Source of the DNA: CAYYYP01 sp964475985
GTDB lineage: Bacteria; Bdellovibrionota; UBA1018; CAYHWW01
Length of the DNA stretch: 63,583 nt
Assembly: GCA_964475985.1 (NCBI GenBank)
Contig: CAYYYP010000017.1
Span: 1-63,583 of the forward strand
Direction of reading: 5' to 3'
The notes beneath the pieces are model-generated. The model saw nothing but the letters and a program-made list of their open reading frames with translations. It did not search any database and was not told the DNA's origin. Every line of letters begins with the position of its first letter. The stretch's first letter is position 1. Position numbers and translations under genes: made by a program. Below, one piece after another: positions 10,101-18,998 of the stretch.

Positions 10101-10829
10101 CAGGAGTAGTTCCTTATCCTTAAGCTCTTCTTTGAGTTTTTTGTATTGCCTAGCTTTAGCGGCTTGTCTCTCAAGGCTAGAGAGTTGGCGATCGATCTCC
10201 ATGATGACATCGCTGATGCGTTCAAGATTTTGTTGAGTCGCTTCAATTTTGCGTTGAGATTCTTTTTTCCTCGCCTTGAATTTTGTGATGCCAGCGGCTT
10301 CTTCAATGAGCACGCGGCGGTCTTCGGCTTTTGAGGCGACGATGCGCGAAATTTGCCCTTGCTCAATGATGGAATACGCTTTGGGACCGGCGCCCGTATC
10401 CATGAAAAGTTCATGCACGTCCCGCAGTCGGCAGGTTTGGCCATTGATAAGGTATTCACTGTCGCCCGAACGATAGAGCCTGCGCGTCACGGAAATTTCT
10501 TGGTAACGCATATGTGTAGGAAGGTCCCGCACGCTAACTTCGGGATCCGTTGTGACATCCTTGGGTGCGCCGGTGGAAAGCACCATGGTCACTTCGGCAA
10601 GGCTTGCGGGCGAAAACTTTTCACTGCCACTAAAAATCAAATCGCTGCTTTGGGTTCCCCGTAAGTGTTTAGCGGATTGCTCCCCCATCACCCAAAAGAA
10701 AGAATCAACAATGTTAGACTTGCCGCAGCCATTGGGACCTACGATGCCGGTGACCCCGTCATCAAAATGGATTACAGTTTTGTCTTTGAAGGACTTGAAA
10801 CCTTGAAGTTCAAGGCGTTTGACTTTCAT
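7182..10829 (-). CDS. smc: Chromosome partition protein SMC
   Basis: The ATPase of the bacterial condensin complex, which organises and segregates newly replicated DNA. At 1215 residues it is full length. The N-terminal head has Walker A GPNGCGKSN (31-39). Two long coiled coils (about 170-510 and 690-1030) flank the hinge (about 525-690, with GGVVADVLEAHPGYEFALEA). The C-terminal head has the signature LMSGGEKALTAVAL and Walker B FCVLDEVDAPLDDHNV. The gene overlaps ppdK by 20 bp and ntrY by 4 bp. No scpA or scpB is visible in this window. AAGGAAAG precedes the ATG. Confidence 0.97.
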   Translation of the reverse strand: MKVKRLELQGFKSFKDKTVIHFDDGVTGIVGPNGCGKSNIVDSFFWVMGEQSAKHLRGTQSSDLIFSGSEKFSPASLAEVTMVLSTGAPKDVTTDPEVSVRDLPTHMRYQEISVTRRLYRSGDSEYLINGQTCRLRDVHELFMDTGAGPKAYSIIEQGQISRIVASKAEDRRVLIEEAAGITKFKARKKESQRKIEATQQNLERISDVIMEIDRQLSSLERQAAKARQYKKLKEELKDKELLLGRKRLYDLKNSLESLNSEISLLSGQETEKRAQLNQIEVDSEGLKLRTVQLQQEADDLLLSVQTTQKEVSSRQTKIELHKRSVQELHDHSQNLEQEIQGLNAHVLEVQTELSQVEADSTDSRTFYETAEHQLKEKQADLDVFRKQVDEASLQIDQRKRELMGRLSKQTELSNQVHGYEARVDALSVQINQIGSRYSDKSTDLELCEERTVSGEAAYLETSEHLTEVKNNVDLLRSTVGELSEKSKTLHHQEQDTRQKLVRVESQHATLTKLLENHEGVQTGVRDLLKDDQFREILGGVVADVLEAHPGYEFALEAALKDLLDTLFVRDLQGAQTILHFLKEKNLGRVSLWCRDLLAQGFYQGKVQDLKTLLGSSELSAQMAENGLKRLSDVVRVNHTDSESILALLNRFLVVDTTAPLLETLSTVKSDALAGYIIVSREGDLIDAFGRIQGGGAKALESGLFARKSEHAKLTQELEVLTQQLDRIVIEMQQVDEELELKRSDLEIQSEDLRETQLRERTQERDLASLKSQLQSLRLEVDRLEQEKVALESDRTSLWEKLDSIREELIGLEGAARSEQDAIDQQVQVHRTQVEDLAHRQTSLVQLRVDFAAAQEKYRYAKERTSQLERDLRTSKQKHEDAQRSMNRKLDEKDTLQQELLVLEESMEDFVQKAQEQEDEFRERREVLEQARHQLSGFLDAQRVLLRSVEEVSSKLSASKLKSEKFSLEFQSLLQTLFERYGFEESHIAFDEVFEDLNDKIVSQWTSDLDQLREKLRKIGEVNITAVEEYDEQKKRHEFLISQRDDLLRSIQDLEKAIERINKTSEDRFFRAFEEINKRFEQIFPLVFGGGMAKLSMTNPEDLAETGIDIVAQPPGKKMGSIQLMSGGEKALTAVALIFSIFLIKPSPFCVLDEVDAPLDDHNVGKFNMLLKEMSERSQFIIITHNKRTMELNDKLYGVTMEDAGVSKMVGIQLQA

Positions 10830-13503
10830 TTGGCTTTCCTTTTCCGGCTGAGAGCGCTGCTTGGGCTGCGGCCAATCGAGCTACGGGAACCCGATAAGGC
10901 GAGCAACTCACATAGTTTAGACCTATGTTATGGCAGAATTCAATAGATGCTGGATCGCCGCCATGTTCCCCGCAAATCCCAAGCTTTAGATCTTTGTTTT
11001 CTTTGCGACCCAGATCGCAGGCGATCTCCACCAGGCGGCCCACTCCCTTCCGATCAAGGGTTACAAATGGATCTTTTTCAAAAATTTTAGCGTCGAGATA
11101 ATCACGCAAAAACATGCCGGCATCATCACGCGAAAGCCCGTAGGTAGTTTGCGTAAGGTCATTGGTGCCAAAACTAAAGAATTCAGCATCTTTTGCAATT
11201 TCATCGGCCGTTAGTGCCGCGCGCGGAAGTTCAATCATGGTGCCTATTTTTGCTTTCACCTCAACGCCGTAACGCGCAAACACGTTTTTCTTTTGCCCTT
11301 CAATGAGCCTTTTAATGAAACGTAACTCCAGGACATCGCCGACCAAAGGAACCATGATTTCAGGAATCACTTCGATCTTCTCATTTTTTTGGAGTTCTGA
11401 TGCCGCTTCAAAGATTGCCCTGGCCTGAACTTCATAAATTTCTGGGAAACTTACGCCTAGGCGACAACCCCGGTGACCAAGCATGGGATTAAATTCATGT
11501 AAGCTCTCCACTTTACGTTTTAATTTTTCAAAGGACGCGCCTAGCCGTTGCGCAAGAGCCTGAATGTCGACTTCAGCATGGGGTAAAAATTCGTGCAGAG
11601 GTGGGTCGAGTAAACGGATCGTAACAGGAAGGCCATTCATTTCACGGAAAATTCCGATGAAATCTGCCCGCTGCATGGGTAGGATTTTTTCAAGGGCGCT
11701 TAGCCTACCCTCTTTGGATTCGGCGAGAATCATTTCGCGAACGGCATCGATGCGCTCGGAATCAAAAAACATATGCTCCGTGCGGCAAAGACCAATGCCT
11801 TCGGCGCCAAATTGCCGGGCAACTTTGGCGTCTAACGGCGTATCGGCATTCGCTCTCACCCCTAGGGTTCGCAGCTCATCAACCCAGCTCATGAATTCTT
11901 CGTAAGCTTTGGTTCCACCGGCGGCCACGGTGGGCACCTGGCCTGCAAAAATTTCACCGGTTGCGCCGTCCAAGGTGATGAAGTCACCTTCTTTAAGTGT
12001 CCTGCTTCCGATGACCATTTCCTTGCGGTCGGGATTCAGCCGAAGTCCTGAGCACCCGGCAACACAGGGTTTGCCCATTCCGCGGGCAACCACCGCCGCG
12101 TGGGAAGTCATGCCTCCTCGTGCCGTAAGAATACCCTCCGCTACGCTCATCCCATGAATATCTTCGGGGGAAGTTTCGGCACGAACCAAAATTACTTTTT
12201 TGCTTTGATCACGCGTGGCGTGAACGGCCGCCTCGGGGTCAAAAACGATTTGACCGCAGGCAGCACCGGGAGAAGCGGGCAGACCGCGGGCTAAGAAATC
12301 TTTTACGGCTTTCGGATCCAAGGAAGGATGAAGCAACTGGTCCAGTTGCTCAGGCTTTACCCGTAAAACTGCCTCTTTTTTTGTGATGAGGGATTCATGT
12401 GCCATATCCACGGCAATTTTGATGGCGGCCTGGGCCGTACGTTTTCCGCTGCGACATTGAAGCATGAAGAGCTGATTTTTTTGAATCGTAAACTCAATGT
12501 CCTGCATGTCCTTATAATGTTTTTCTAAAAGATTAACGATGCGCACCAGTTCCGCAAAAGCCTTGGGCATCGCGTCTTGGAGAGTTTTTAAAGTTTCGTT
12601 GGCTTCATTTTTTGAAACTTCATTAATCGGTGCTGGCGTACGAATGCCGGCCACGACGTCTTCACCTTGGGCATTGATGAGGTACTCACCGAAGAATTTT
12701 TTATCGCCGGTGGACGGATCGCGGGTGAATGCTACGCCTGTCGCGCAATCCTCACCCATATTACCAAACACCATGGCCTGAACGTTAACCGCAGTGCCCC
12801 ATGAAGCAGGGATGTCATTTAGCTTCCGATAGGTCATGGCACGCGGATTCATCCATGAGCCAAAAACCGCACTAATCGCACCCCAAAGTTGATCTTGCGG
12901 GTCCTCGGGAAATGGCGCGCCTGACTGCTCTAAAACCATTCCTTTATATTCTTTCACGATCGCTTTTAAATCGTCAGCGGAAAGTTCAGTGTCCAAGTGA
13001 ACTTTGCGAAGTTCCTTTTTACGTTCAAGCGCCTCTTCAAAAATATTGGAATGGATGTTTAAAACTACATCACTATACATCGCGATGAAGCGTCGGTAGC
13101 TATCGAAGGCAAACCGGGCATCTCCGCTGAGCTTCGCTACGGCTTCTACTACTCGGTCGTTTAGACCAAGGTTTAGGATGGTATCCATCATTCCCGGCAT
13201 GCTGGCCCTGGCGCCCGACCTCACGGAAACGAGTAGTGGCCTTTCTGGATTTCCAAACCCTAAGCCCATTTCCATTTCAAGCCGTTCTAACGCCTTTCCG
13301 ACTTGTTCTTTGAGCTCAGTCGGGAGTTTCCGATCATTCGCGTAATAATGAGTACAGACTTCAGTGGAAATCGTAAAACCCGCCGGTACCGGCAGGCCGA
13401 GCTTAGTCATTTCGTGCAGGTTTGCGCCTTTACCTCCCAATAGATCCCGCAGACTCCCATCGCCATCGGCCTGGGCCTTACCAAACGAATATACGAATTT
13501 CAT
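10810..13503 (-). CDS. ppdK: Pyruvate, phosphate dikinase
   Basis: This enzyme interconverts pyruvate, ATP and Pi with phosphoenolpyruvate, AMP and PPi in the cytoplasm, linking glycolysis and gluconeogenesis. It is 897 residues with all three domains. The ATP-grasp region begins with GGKGANLHEM (23-32). The phosphohistidine domain has GGMTSHAAVVARGMG, with catalytic H468 and the regulatory Thr two residues before it. The C-terminal PEP-binding TIM barrel ends with the catalytic-Cys motif LGICGEHGGDP. GAGGGGG lies 5 nt before the ATG. It sits 9 bp after glyS and overlaps smc, so glyS-ppdK-smc-ntrYX reads as one transcription unit. No PDRP regulatory kinase is seen nearby. Confidence 0.97.
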   Translation of the reverse strand: MKFVYSFGKAQADGDGSLRDLLGGKGANLHEMTKLGLPVPAGFTISTEVCTHYYANDRKLPTELKEQVGKALERLEMEMGLGFGNPERPLLVSVRSGARASMPGMMDTILNLGLNDRVVEAVAKLSGDARFAFDSYRRFIAMYSDVVLNIHSNIFEEALERKKELRKVHLDTELSADDLKAIVKEYKGMVLEQSGAPFPEDPQDQLWGAISAVFGSWMNPRAMTYRKLNDIPASWGTAVNVQAMVFGNMGEDCATGVAFTRDPSTGDKKFFGEYLINAQGEDVVAGIRTPAPINEVSKNEANETLKTLQDAMPKAFAELVRIVNLLEKHYKDMQDIEFTIQKNQLFMLQCRSGKRTAQAAIKIAVDMAHESLITKKEAVLRVKPEQLDQLLHPSLDPKAVKDFLARGLPASPGAACGQIVFDPEAAVHATRDQSKKVILVRAETSPEDIHGMSVAEGILTARGGMTSHAAVVARGMGKPCVAGCSGLRLNPDRKEMVIGSRTLKEGDFITLDGATGEIFAGQVPTVAAGGTKAYEEFMSWVDELRTLGVRANADTPLDAKVARQFGAEGIGLCRTEHMFFDSERIDAVREMILAESKEGRLSALEKILPMQRADFIGIFREMNGLPVTIRLLDPPLHEFLPHAEVDIQALAQRLGASFEKLKRKVESLHEFNPMLGHRGCRLGVSFPEIYEVQARAIFEAASELQKNEKIEVIPEIMVPLVGDVLELRFIKRLIEGQKKNVFARYGVEVKAKIGTMIELPRAALTADEIAKDAEFFSFGTNDLTQTTYGLSRDDAGMFLRDYLDAKIFEKDPFVTLDRKGVGRLVEIACDLGRKENKDLKLGICGEHGGDPASIEFCHNIGLNYVSCSPYRVPVARLAAAQAALSAGKGKPNESQTP

Positions 13504-13512
13504 GAAACCCCC

Positions 13513-14838
13513 TCAAACCCCAAGTGGACGCCAGTTGGCGATTTGATCTTCAACATACGACATCAATCGATCTTCAGAAACACGCTCTTGATTTTTTGTG
13601 TCTCGGTGCCGAACGGTCACTCCAGTGCCTTGCTCAAGGGTATCGAAATCGATAGTGATGCCAAGCAGCGTTCCAATTTCATCTTGGCGGTAATAACGTT
13701 TTCCGATGCTGCCCGACTCGTCGTAGAGGCAGCGATAACGTTTGCGAAGATCTTGGAAGATTTTTTCTGCTCGTTCCACCAAGGGTTCCTTTTTCATCAA
13801 TGGAAAAACGGCTACTTTATAGGCCGCAATTTGTGGGTTCACGGCAAGCAGTACACGATCTTCTTCGGCACGATAGGCGTCACAGAGCACAGCGAGGAAG
13901 GTGCGGTCACAGCCAGCGGATGTTTCAATAATGTAGGGCAGAAAGCGTTCTTTTGAGGCTTCATCAAAGTATTCCTGTTTTTTACCCGAATATTCTTGGT
14001 GGCGGCCTAAATCAAAGTCACTCCGGTTATGGATGCCTTCAATTTCCTGCCAGCCAATGGGAAATTCGTATTCGATATCGAAGGCCGCTTTGGCGTAATG
14101 AGCAAGTTCGCCTGGACCATGGGCGTGGAACCGAAGTTTTTCCGCGCGCACTCCCAGCTTTTTATGCCACTCAATCCTTGCTGCCTTCCAAGTTTCAAAA
14201 TGAGTTTCATCGGAGCCTGGCTTTACAAAGTACTGCATTTCCATCTGTTCAAATTCGCGGGTGCGGAAAATGAAGTTTCCGGGCGTGATTTCGTTTCGAA
14301 ACGCTTTACCGATTTGGGCAATGCCGAAGGGTACTTTTTGGCGGGAAGAGTTTGCGACGTTTAAAAAATTAACGAAAATTCCCTGGGCCGTTTCGGGACG
14401 TAAGTAAACAACGTTGGCCGCTTCTTCCACGGGACCCATGAAGGTTTTAAACATGAGGTTAAAAAGACGCGGCGCCGTGAGCTCGCCACCACAATCGGGA
14501 CATTTTTTAGAAAGTCGGTTCTCTTCGGAAATTTTATCTTCGCGAAAACGCTGTTTGCATTTTTTGCAGTCGACCAGAGGATCCGTGAAATTAGCAACGT
14601 GGCCGGAAGCTTCCCACACCCTAGGATGCATGAGGATAGAAGCATCCAAACCTTCGATGTCATCCCGATCCACCATGGCACGCCACCAGAGTTGTTTGAT
14701 GTTGTTTTTCATTTCAACGCCGATGGGCCCCATATCCCAGCAGGCATTCACGCCGCCGTAGATTTCGGAGCTTTGGAAGACGATTCCCCGGCGTTTGCAC
14801 AAACCCACCAAGTCCTGCATGTTTTCGAGATTTTTCAT
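13513..14838 (-). CDS. glyS: Glycine--tRNA ligase, single-chain class II
   Basis: It charges tRNA-Gly with glycine. The 441 residues match the dimeric archaeal/Gram-positive type rather than the two-subunit GlyQ/GlyS of many Proteobacteria. Class II motif 2 appears as FRNEITPGNFIFRTREFEQM. A zinc ribbon is inserted at about 90-120, with C91, C94, C113 and C116. An anticodon-binding domain covers about the last 100 residues. The upstream Shine-Dalgarno is weak. It is the first gene of the leftward block glyS-ppdK-smc-ntrY-ntrX. Confidence 0.95.
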   Translation of the reverse strand: MKNLENMQDLVGLCKRRGIVFQSSEIYGGVNACWDMGPIGVEMKNNIKQLWWRAMVDRDDIEGLDASILMHPRVWEASGHVANFTDPLVDCKKCKQRFREDKISEENRLSKKCPDCGGELTAPRLFNLMFKTFMGPVEEAANVVYLRPETAQGIFVNFLNVANSSRQKVPFGIAQIGKAFRNEITPGNFIFRTREFEQMEMQYFVKPGSDETHFETWKAARIEWHKKLGVRAEKLRFHAHGPGELAHYAKAAFDIEYEFPIGWQEIEGIHNRSDFDLGRHQEYSGKKQEYFDEASKERFLPYIIETSAGCDRTFLAVLCDAYRAEEDRVLLAVNPQIAAYKVAVFPLMKKEPLVERAEKIFQDLRKRYRCLYDESGSIGKRYYRQDEIGTLLGITIDFDTLEQGTGVTVRHRDTKNQERVSEDRLMSYVEDQIANWRPLGV

Positions 14839-14952
14839 GAGGATACGTAAGCTCGACGAGGGATTTTTGTCCAGGATTCTATGGGAACCTCAGGGAAAGT
14901 AATAAACTTAGGCCACACACCAAAATAGGTGAGCCGGGCAAAGTGGCAAATG

Positions 14953-15035
14953 GCAGTCAGCGAGGCGAGGTGCCGGCTAGAGTCAGATGATTCGTCATCT
15001 GACTTACCAAACTTCTCTCGCCTGACCGACTACAT
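14953..15035. other. Nested inverted repeats between HiPIP and glyS genes
   Basis: The 210-bp spacer holds a perfect 10-bp stem, AGTCAGATGA/TCATCTGACT, with a TTCG tetraloop at 14981-15004. It lies inside a looser outer pairing of GTCAGCGAGGCGAG with CTCTCGCCTGAC. It follows the HiPIP stop on the minus strand, so it may end or stabilise that mRNA. No T-run follows the stem, so a classical intrinsic terminator is not supported. A small structured RNA is possible but unproven. Confidence 0.45.
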
Positions 15036-15048
15036 CGTCCAAAGATGC

Positions 15049-15456
15049 CTAGACTTTTTTACTCCACGAACCACACCAACCCTTGGATCTCACCACGCCC
15101 GATGCCAGCATCTGGCACTTGCCCCAGCTTGGGTTCACTGGCGTATAAAGTGCGCAGTTTTTACAAAACTGATCCTGCGCGGACTTTTCTTTGCGACGGG
15201 CAAAACGCGTGTAGTCAAGATCCTTAATGTCGGGTTTGTAACCAATGGCTTGCGCTACGGCGTCTGTCTCCGGAACAGGTTGCATCCCCGCCGGTAGCGG
15301 ATCATCGGCGGCAGGTTTCGCCGGTGCCTTAGCCCATGCGGAACTCCCCATGAGATTAAATAAATTCGTTACGCGGGTGGTGGCGATGGCGGCCGCCGTA
15401 ATTCCTGCGATTTTCAGAAAATCGCGTCTAGTCTTTTCATTTTTAGGCGTTTCCAT
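15049..15456 (-). CDS. Tat-exported high-potential iron-sulfur protein (HiPIP)
   Basis: A small periplasmic electron carrier with one [4Fe-4S] cluster cycling between +3 and +2. The 135-residue precursor has a Tat signal with the twin-arginine motif TRRDFLK (9-15), an Ala-rich hydrophobic core and a likely cleavage after SSAWA. The mature part has the four HiPIP cysteines C98, C101, C114 and C128 in FCKNC, GKCQM and GWCGSW. GGAGGAC lies 6 nt before the ATG. It diverges from sdhCAB across 128 bp, which suggests a respiratory role, perhaps carrying electrons to a terminal oxidase; that is inference. It follows known HiPIPs of photosynthetic and chemotrophic Proteobacteria in architecture. Confidence 0.9.
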   Translation of the reverse strand: METPKNEKTRRDFLKIAGITAAAIATTRVTNLFNLMGSSAWAKAPAKPAADDPLPAGMQPVPETDAVAQAIGYKPDIKDLDYTRFARRKEKSAQDQFCKNCALYTPVNPSWGKCQMLASGVVRSKGWCGSWSKKV

Positions 15457-15584
15457 AAATGTCCTCCATGATCTTCATAATCCCAAATGCACGAACAAAG
15501 AATTTGATTTTGATCTTTCACATCGACTCTGAGATGATTTTCGCCACAGACTCAAAAAATTAAGCCAAAAGGTCGTAAGCACCC

Positions 15585-16307
15585 ATGTCGATTTCGTCCT
15601 CAAATCCTACGGGAAATATTTTGAACGCCCTCACCAGTTCTATCGTCAAAAAAACCATCACGGCCATTACGGGGATCGCTTTGGTTTTGTTTGCCATATT
15701 TCACCTCTTAGGAAATCTAACTTTATTCTACAAAGACCCGGCGGTTTTTAACGCCTATGCGGAAAAACTGGAGTCCCTGGGAATTCTTTTTGTCATCGCG
15801 GAAGTTGGTTTAGTGGCTCTGTTTGGCATCCATGTATTAAATGGCATCAGGCTAAAACTTGATCATCGCGCAGCAAGGCCCGTGGGATACAAGCAGTGGC
15901 GCTCAAAAAAAGGACCTAGCAAAGCCAATGTATCCTCCTTATATATGGCCGTCACCGGAATCATTCTTTTAGCGTTCCTCATCCTCCATATTTTGCAGTT
16001 TCGTTTAGGCCCGGGCGAAGCTCAAGGTTATGTCACTACGCTGGGCGGACTAGAAGCGAGAGATTTGCATAGGCTTGTCCTTGAGATTTTTGCGCAGCCC
16101 TTTTTTGTAGCGATTTATGTCATTAGCGTCATCGCATTAGGGTTTCACTTGCGTCACGGTTTTTGGAGTTCTTTTCAATCCTTAGGGGTAAGTTCACCGC
16201 GCGTAATCCGAGGCCTGGAGAAGGTCGGCATCTTACTTTCAATTTTACTGACCGTTGGTTTTGCCGCCATCCCGCTTTGGATTTACTGCCAAGGAGGCCT
16301 CTCATGA
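15585..16307 (+). CDS. sdhC: Succinate dehydrogenase cytochrome b556/b558 membrane subunit
   Basis: This subunit anchors the SdhAB catalytic dimer and carries heme and a quinone site. At 240 residues, with about five hydrophobic helices (starting near 28, 65, 115, 160 and 210), it is the Bacillus/Wolinella-type single anchor, which replaces separate SdhC and SdhD. Histidines suited to heme ligation lie in the helices (IFHLLGN, GIHVLNG, LILHILQF, GFHLRHG). The start ATG has AAGG upstream. Its stop overlaps the sdhA start as ATGA. No sdhD gene is present, consistent with the type. Confidence 0.93.
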   Translation: MSISSSNPTGNILNALTSSIVKKTITAITGIALVLFAIFHLLGNLTLFYKDPAVFNAYAEKLESLGILFVIAEVGLVALFGIHVLNGIRLKLDHRAARPVGYKQWRSKKGPSKANVSSLYMAVTGIILLAFLILHILQFRLGPGEAQGYVTTLGGLEARDLHRLVLEIFAQPFFVAIYVISVIALGFHLRHGFWSSFQSLGVSSPRVIRGLEKVGILLSILLTVGFAAIPLWIYCQGGLS

Positions 16308-18226
16308 AACTGAACTCAAATATTCCTGCAGGCCCTCTATCGGAAAAATGGGAACGCCATAAAGCGGATATTAAACTTGTTAATCCGGCAAACAAACGAA
16401 AACACAGCATCATTGTCGTGGGAACTGGCCTTGCGGGAGCATCGGCGGCAGCTACCCTCGCGGAACTTGGTTATAAAGTAAAAAGTTTTTGTATTCATGA
16501 ATCAGCCAGACGGGCCCATAGTATTGCTGCTCAAGGCGGCATTAATGCAGCCAAAGCCTACTCCGTTGATGGCGACAGCGTTCACCGCCTATTTTACGAC
16601 ACTGTAAAAGGAGGGGACTTTCGCGCGCGTGAAGCCAACGTTCACCGTTTGGCGGAAGTGAGTACATCCATCATTGATCAGTGCGTTGCCCAGGGCGTGC
16701 CATTTGCTCGGGAATATAGCGGTGAGCTTGCTAATCGATCCTTTGGCGGTACCCAGGTTTCAAGAACTTTTTATGCCCGCGGCCAAACTGGTCAACAACT
16801 TTTATTGGGTGCCTACAGTGCGCTGATGCGTCAAGCCGATACGGGCCAAGTAGAATTCCATGCCCGCCGCGAAATGTTGGACCTCGTGTTAGTACAGGGA
16901 CGTGCGCGCGGAGTAATCATGCGCAACCTTGAGACAGGTGAACTTGAGCGACATGCGGCGGATGCGGTCATATTGGCAACTGGTGGTTATGGTCGAGTTT
17001 ATTATCTTTCGACCAATGCCTTCAATTCCAACGCTACCGCTAGCTGGCGGGCGCATAAAAAGGGCGCTCTCTTTGCAAACCCTTGTTTTACGCAGATTCA
17101 CCCTACGTGCATTCCAGTTTCTGGTGATCATCAGTCAAAGCTTACACTCATGAGCGAAAGTCTTAGGAATGATGGAAGAGTTTGGGTGCCAAAAAACAAG
17201 TCTGATTTAGGCAAAGCACCCCAAGACATTCCCGAAGCGGACCGGGATTATTTTTTAGAACGAAAATATCCAAGCTTTGGAAACTTAGTTCCACGGGACG
17301 TAGCTTCTCGGAATGCAAAACAGATGGCCGACGAAGGCCGAGGGGTTGGACCTTCTGGCTTAGCCGTTTACCTTGATTTTAGGGATGCCGTAAAACGTGA
17401 CGGCGAACACACCATCAGCGAAAAGTACGGAAACATTTTTCATATGTATGAAAAAATAACGGCAGAAAACCCGTACCAGACCCCCATGCGCATTTACCCG
17501 GCCGTACATTACACCATGGGTGGACTTTGGGTGGATTACAATCTCATGAGCAACATTCCAGGCCTTCATGTTTTAGGAGAAGCTAATTTCTCTGACCATG
17601 GCGCTAATCGTTTAGGCGCAAGTGCTTTGATGCAAGGGCTAGCCGATGGTTATTTCATCATCCCCTACACCATCGGACATTACATTGCTTCGACGGAACT
17701 TCCGAAAGTTACTACGGAAGCGCCGGAATTCAAGGAAGCCGAGGAAGGGGTTAAATCTCAGATCTCGCGCATCCTTGCGGTGGGCAAAAAAGGTAAAAAA
17801 ACCGTTTCAGAATATTACCGAGAACTTGGCCATATGGCGTGGAACCATATCGGAATGGCAAGGAACGAAAAGGGCTTAAAGCAGGTTCTTAAAGATCTAG
17901 GCAATTTAAAAGCTGAATTTTGGGAAAACGTTTCGATCCCCGGTGATTCCTCTTCCGTGAATAAAAACCTCGAAGTCGCCATGCGTGTTGGCGATTTCAT
18001 TGAACTTGCGCAACTCATGGCAACCGATGCTTTAGATCGGCGTGAAAGTTGTGGCGGCCACTTTAGGGAAGAAAGTCAAACGCCAGAGGGCGAAGCCAAA
18101 CGCGATGACGAAAACTTTTGTCACGTTTCCGCTTGGGGGTACGGCAAAGATTCCGCTTCACCCACTTTGCATAAGGAAGCCTTAAGTTTTGAAAGCATCC
18201 ACCTCACGCAACGCAGTTACAAATAA
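16304..18226 (+). CDS. sdhA: Succinate dehydrogenase flavoprotein subunit
   Basis: It oxidises succinate to fumarate in the TCA cycle at the cytoplasmic face of the membrane. The chosen ATG gives 640 residues, overlaps the sdhC stop by 4 bp and has a strong AAGGAGG before it. The open frame runs 47 codons further upstream, but that part is out-of-frame sdhC sequence. The FAD dinucleotide fold is at VVGTGLAGASAAATLAELGY (38-57). The covalent-flavin His is H72 in RAHSIAAQGG. The substrate region includes HPTCIP and the capping-domain arginines. The length and motifs fit the Bacillus-type enzyme. Confidence 0.96.
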   Translation: MKLNSNIPAGPLSEKWERHKADIKLVNPANKRKHSIIVVGTGLAGASAAATLAELGYKVKSFCIHESARRAHSIAAQGGINAAKAYSVDGDSVHRLFYDTVKGGDFRAREANVHRLAEVSTSIIDQCVAQGVPFAREYSGELANRSFGGTQVSRTFYARGQTGQQLLLGAYSALMRQADTGQVEFHARREMLDLVLVQGRARGVIMRNLETGELERHAADAVILATGGYGRVYYLSTNAFNSNATASWRAHKKGALFANPCFTQIHPTCIPVSGDHQSKLTLMSESLRNDGRVWVPKNKSDLGKAPQDIPEADRDYFLERKYPSFGNLVPRDVASRNAKQMADEGRGVGPSGLAVYLDFRDAVKRDGEHTISEKYGNIFHMYEKITAENPYQTPMRIYPAVHYTMGGLWVDYNLMSNIPGLHVLGEANFSDHGANRLGASALMQGLADGYFIIPYTIGHYIASTELPKVTTEAPEFKEAEEGVKSQISRILAVGKKGKKTVSEYYRELGHMAWNHIGMARNEKGLKQVLKDLGNLKAEFWENVSIPGDSSSVNKNLEVAMRVGDFIELAQLMATDALDRRESCGGHFREESQTPEGEAKRDDENFCHVSAWGYGKDSASPTLHKEALSFESIHLTQRSYK

Positions 18227-18249
18227 GCACTTCTAAGGACTTAGGAAAT

Positions 18250-18984
18250 ATGAAAATCCATCTCATCATTTGGCGACAAAAAGATCGAAAAGCAGAGGGT
18301 AAATTCAAGGATTACGACCTTGATGGTGTAAGTCCCGACATGTCCTTTCTCGAGATGCTGGACATCCTCAATGAAAAATTGATCAAGACCGGCGATGATC
18401 CGGTGGAGTTTGACAATGATTGCCGCGAAGGAATTTGTGGATCTTGCGGTTGCGTGATCAACGGGCAAGCCCATGGGCCAGAGCTCGGCACTACAACTTG
18501 CCAACTCTATATGCGTGCATTCAAAGATGGTTCAACCATCGTGATTGAACCTTGGCGGGCGCGTCCGTTTGAAGTGGTGAAGGACCTTTGCGTCGATCGC
18601 GCCAGCATGGACCGCATCATCCAAGCCGGTGGTTATATTTCGGTAAAAACTGGCAAACACGCCGAAGGCAATTCGATGCTGGTTTCAAAACCCATCGCCG
18701 ATAAATCTTTTGAGAATGCAGCGTGCATCGGATGCGGAGCGTGCGTAGCAGCCTGTCCCAATGCTTCCGCTTCTTTGTTCACGGCAGCTAAGCTTGCGCA
18801 TTTGAATGTTTTACCCCAGGGCATCGTTGAAAAACGTGAACGCACCTTGCGTATGGTTCATCGGATGGACCTTGAGGGCTTCGGCAACTGTTCAAACATT
18901 GGCGAATGTGCCGCAGCTTGCCCAGCGTCCATTCCCATTGAGTCCATCGCGGTTATGAAACGTGACTATTTAATGTCCGTGTAA
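18250..18984 (+). CDS. sdhB: Succinate dehydrogenase iron-sulfur subunit
   Basis: It passes electrons from SdhA flavin to the quinone through three clusters. The [2Fe-2S] ferredoxin domain uses C58, C63, C66 and C84 (CREGICGSC, then TTTC). The C-terminal domain has CIGCGACVAACP (159-170) and CSNIGECAAACP (214-225) for the [4Fe-4S] and [3Fe-4S] clusters. It is 244 residues and follows sdhA by 23 bp, with AGGAA before the ATG. It is the third and last gene of the sdhCAB operon, converging on a leftward small gene 14 bp away. Confidence 0.96.
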   Translation: MKIHLIIWRQKDRKAEGKFKDYDLDGVSPDMSFLEMLDILNEKLIKTGDDPVEFDNDCREGICGSCGCVINGQAHGPELGTTTCQLYMRAFKDGSTIVIEPWRARPFEVVKDLCVDRASMDRIIQAGGYISVKTGKHAEGNSMLVSKPIADKSFENAACIGCGACVAACPNASASLFTAAKLAHLNVLPQGIVEKRERTLRMVHRMDLEGFGNCSNIGECAAACPASIPIESIAVMKRDYLMSV

Positions 18985-18998
18985 ACCGCCTGCGAAAA

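Noticed and set aside
16163..16303. Longer SdhA with 47 extra residues
   Set aside because: The extra part overlies sdhC in another frame, while ATG 16304 has a strong AAGGAGG and starts the conserved protein.
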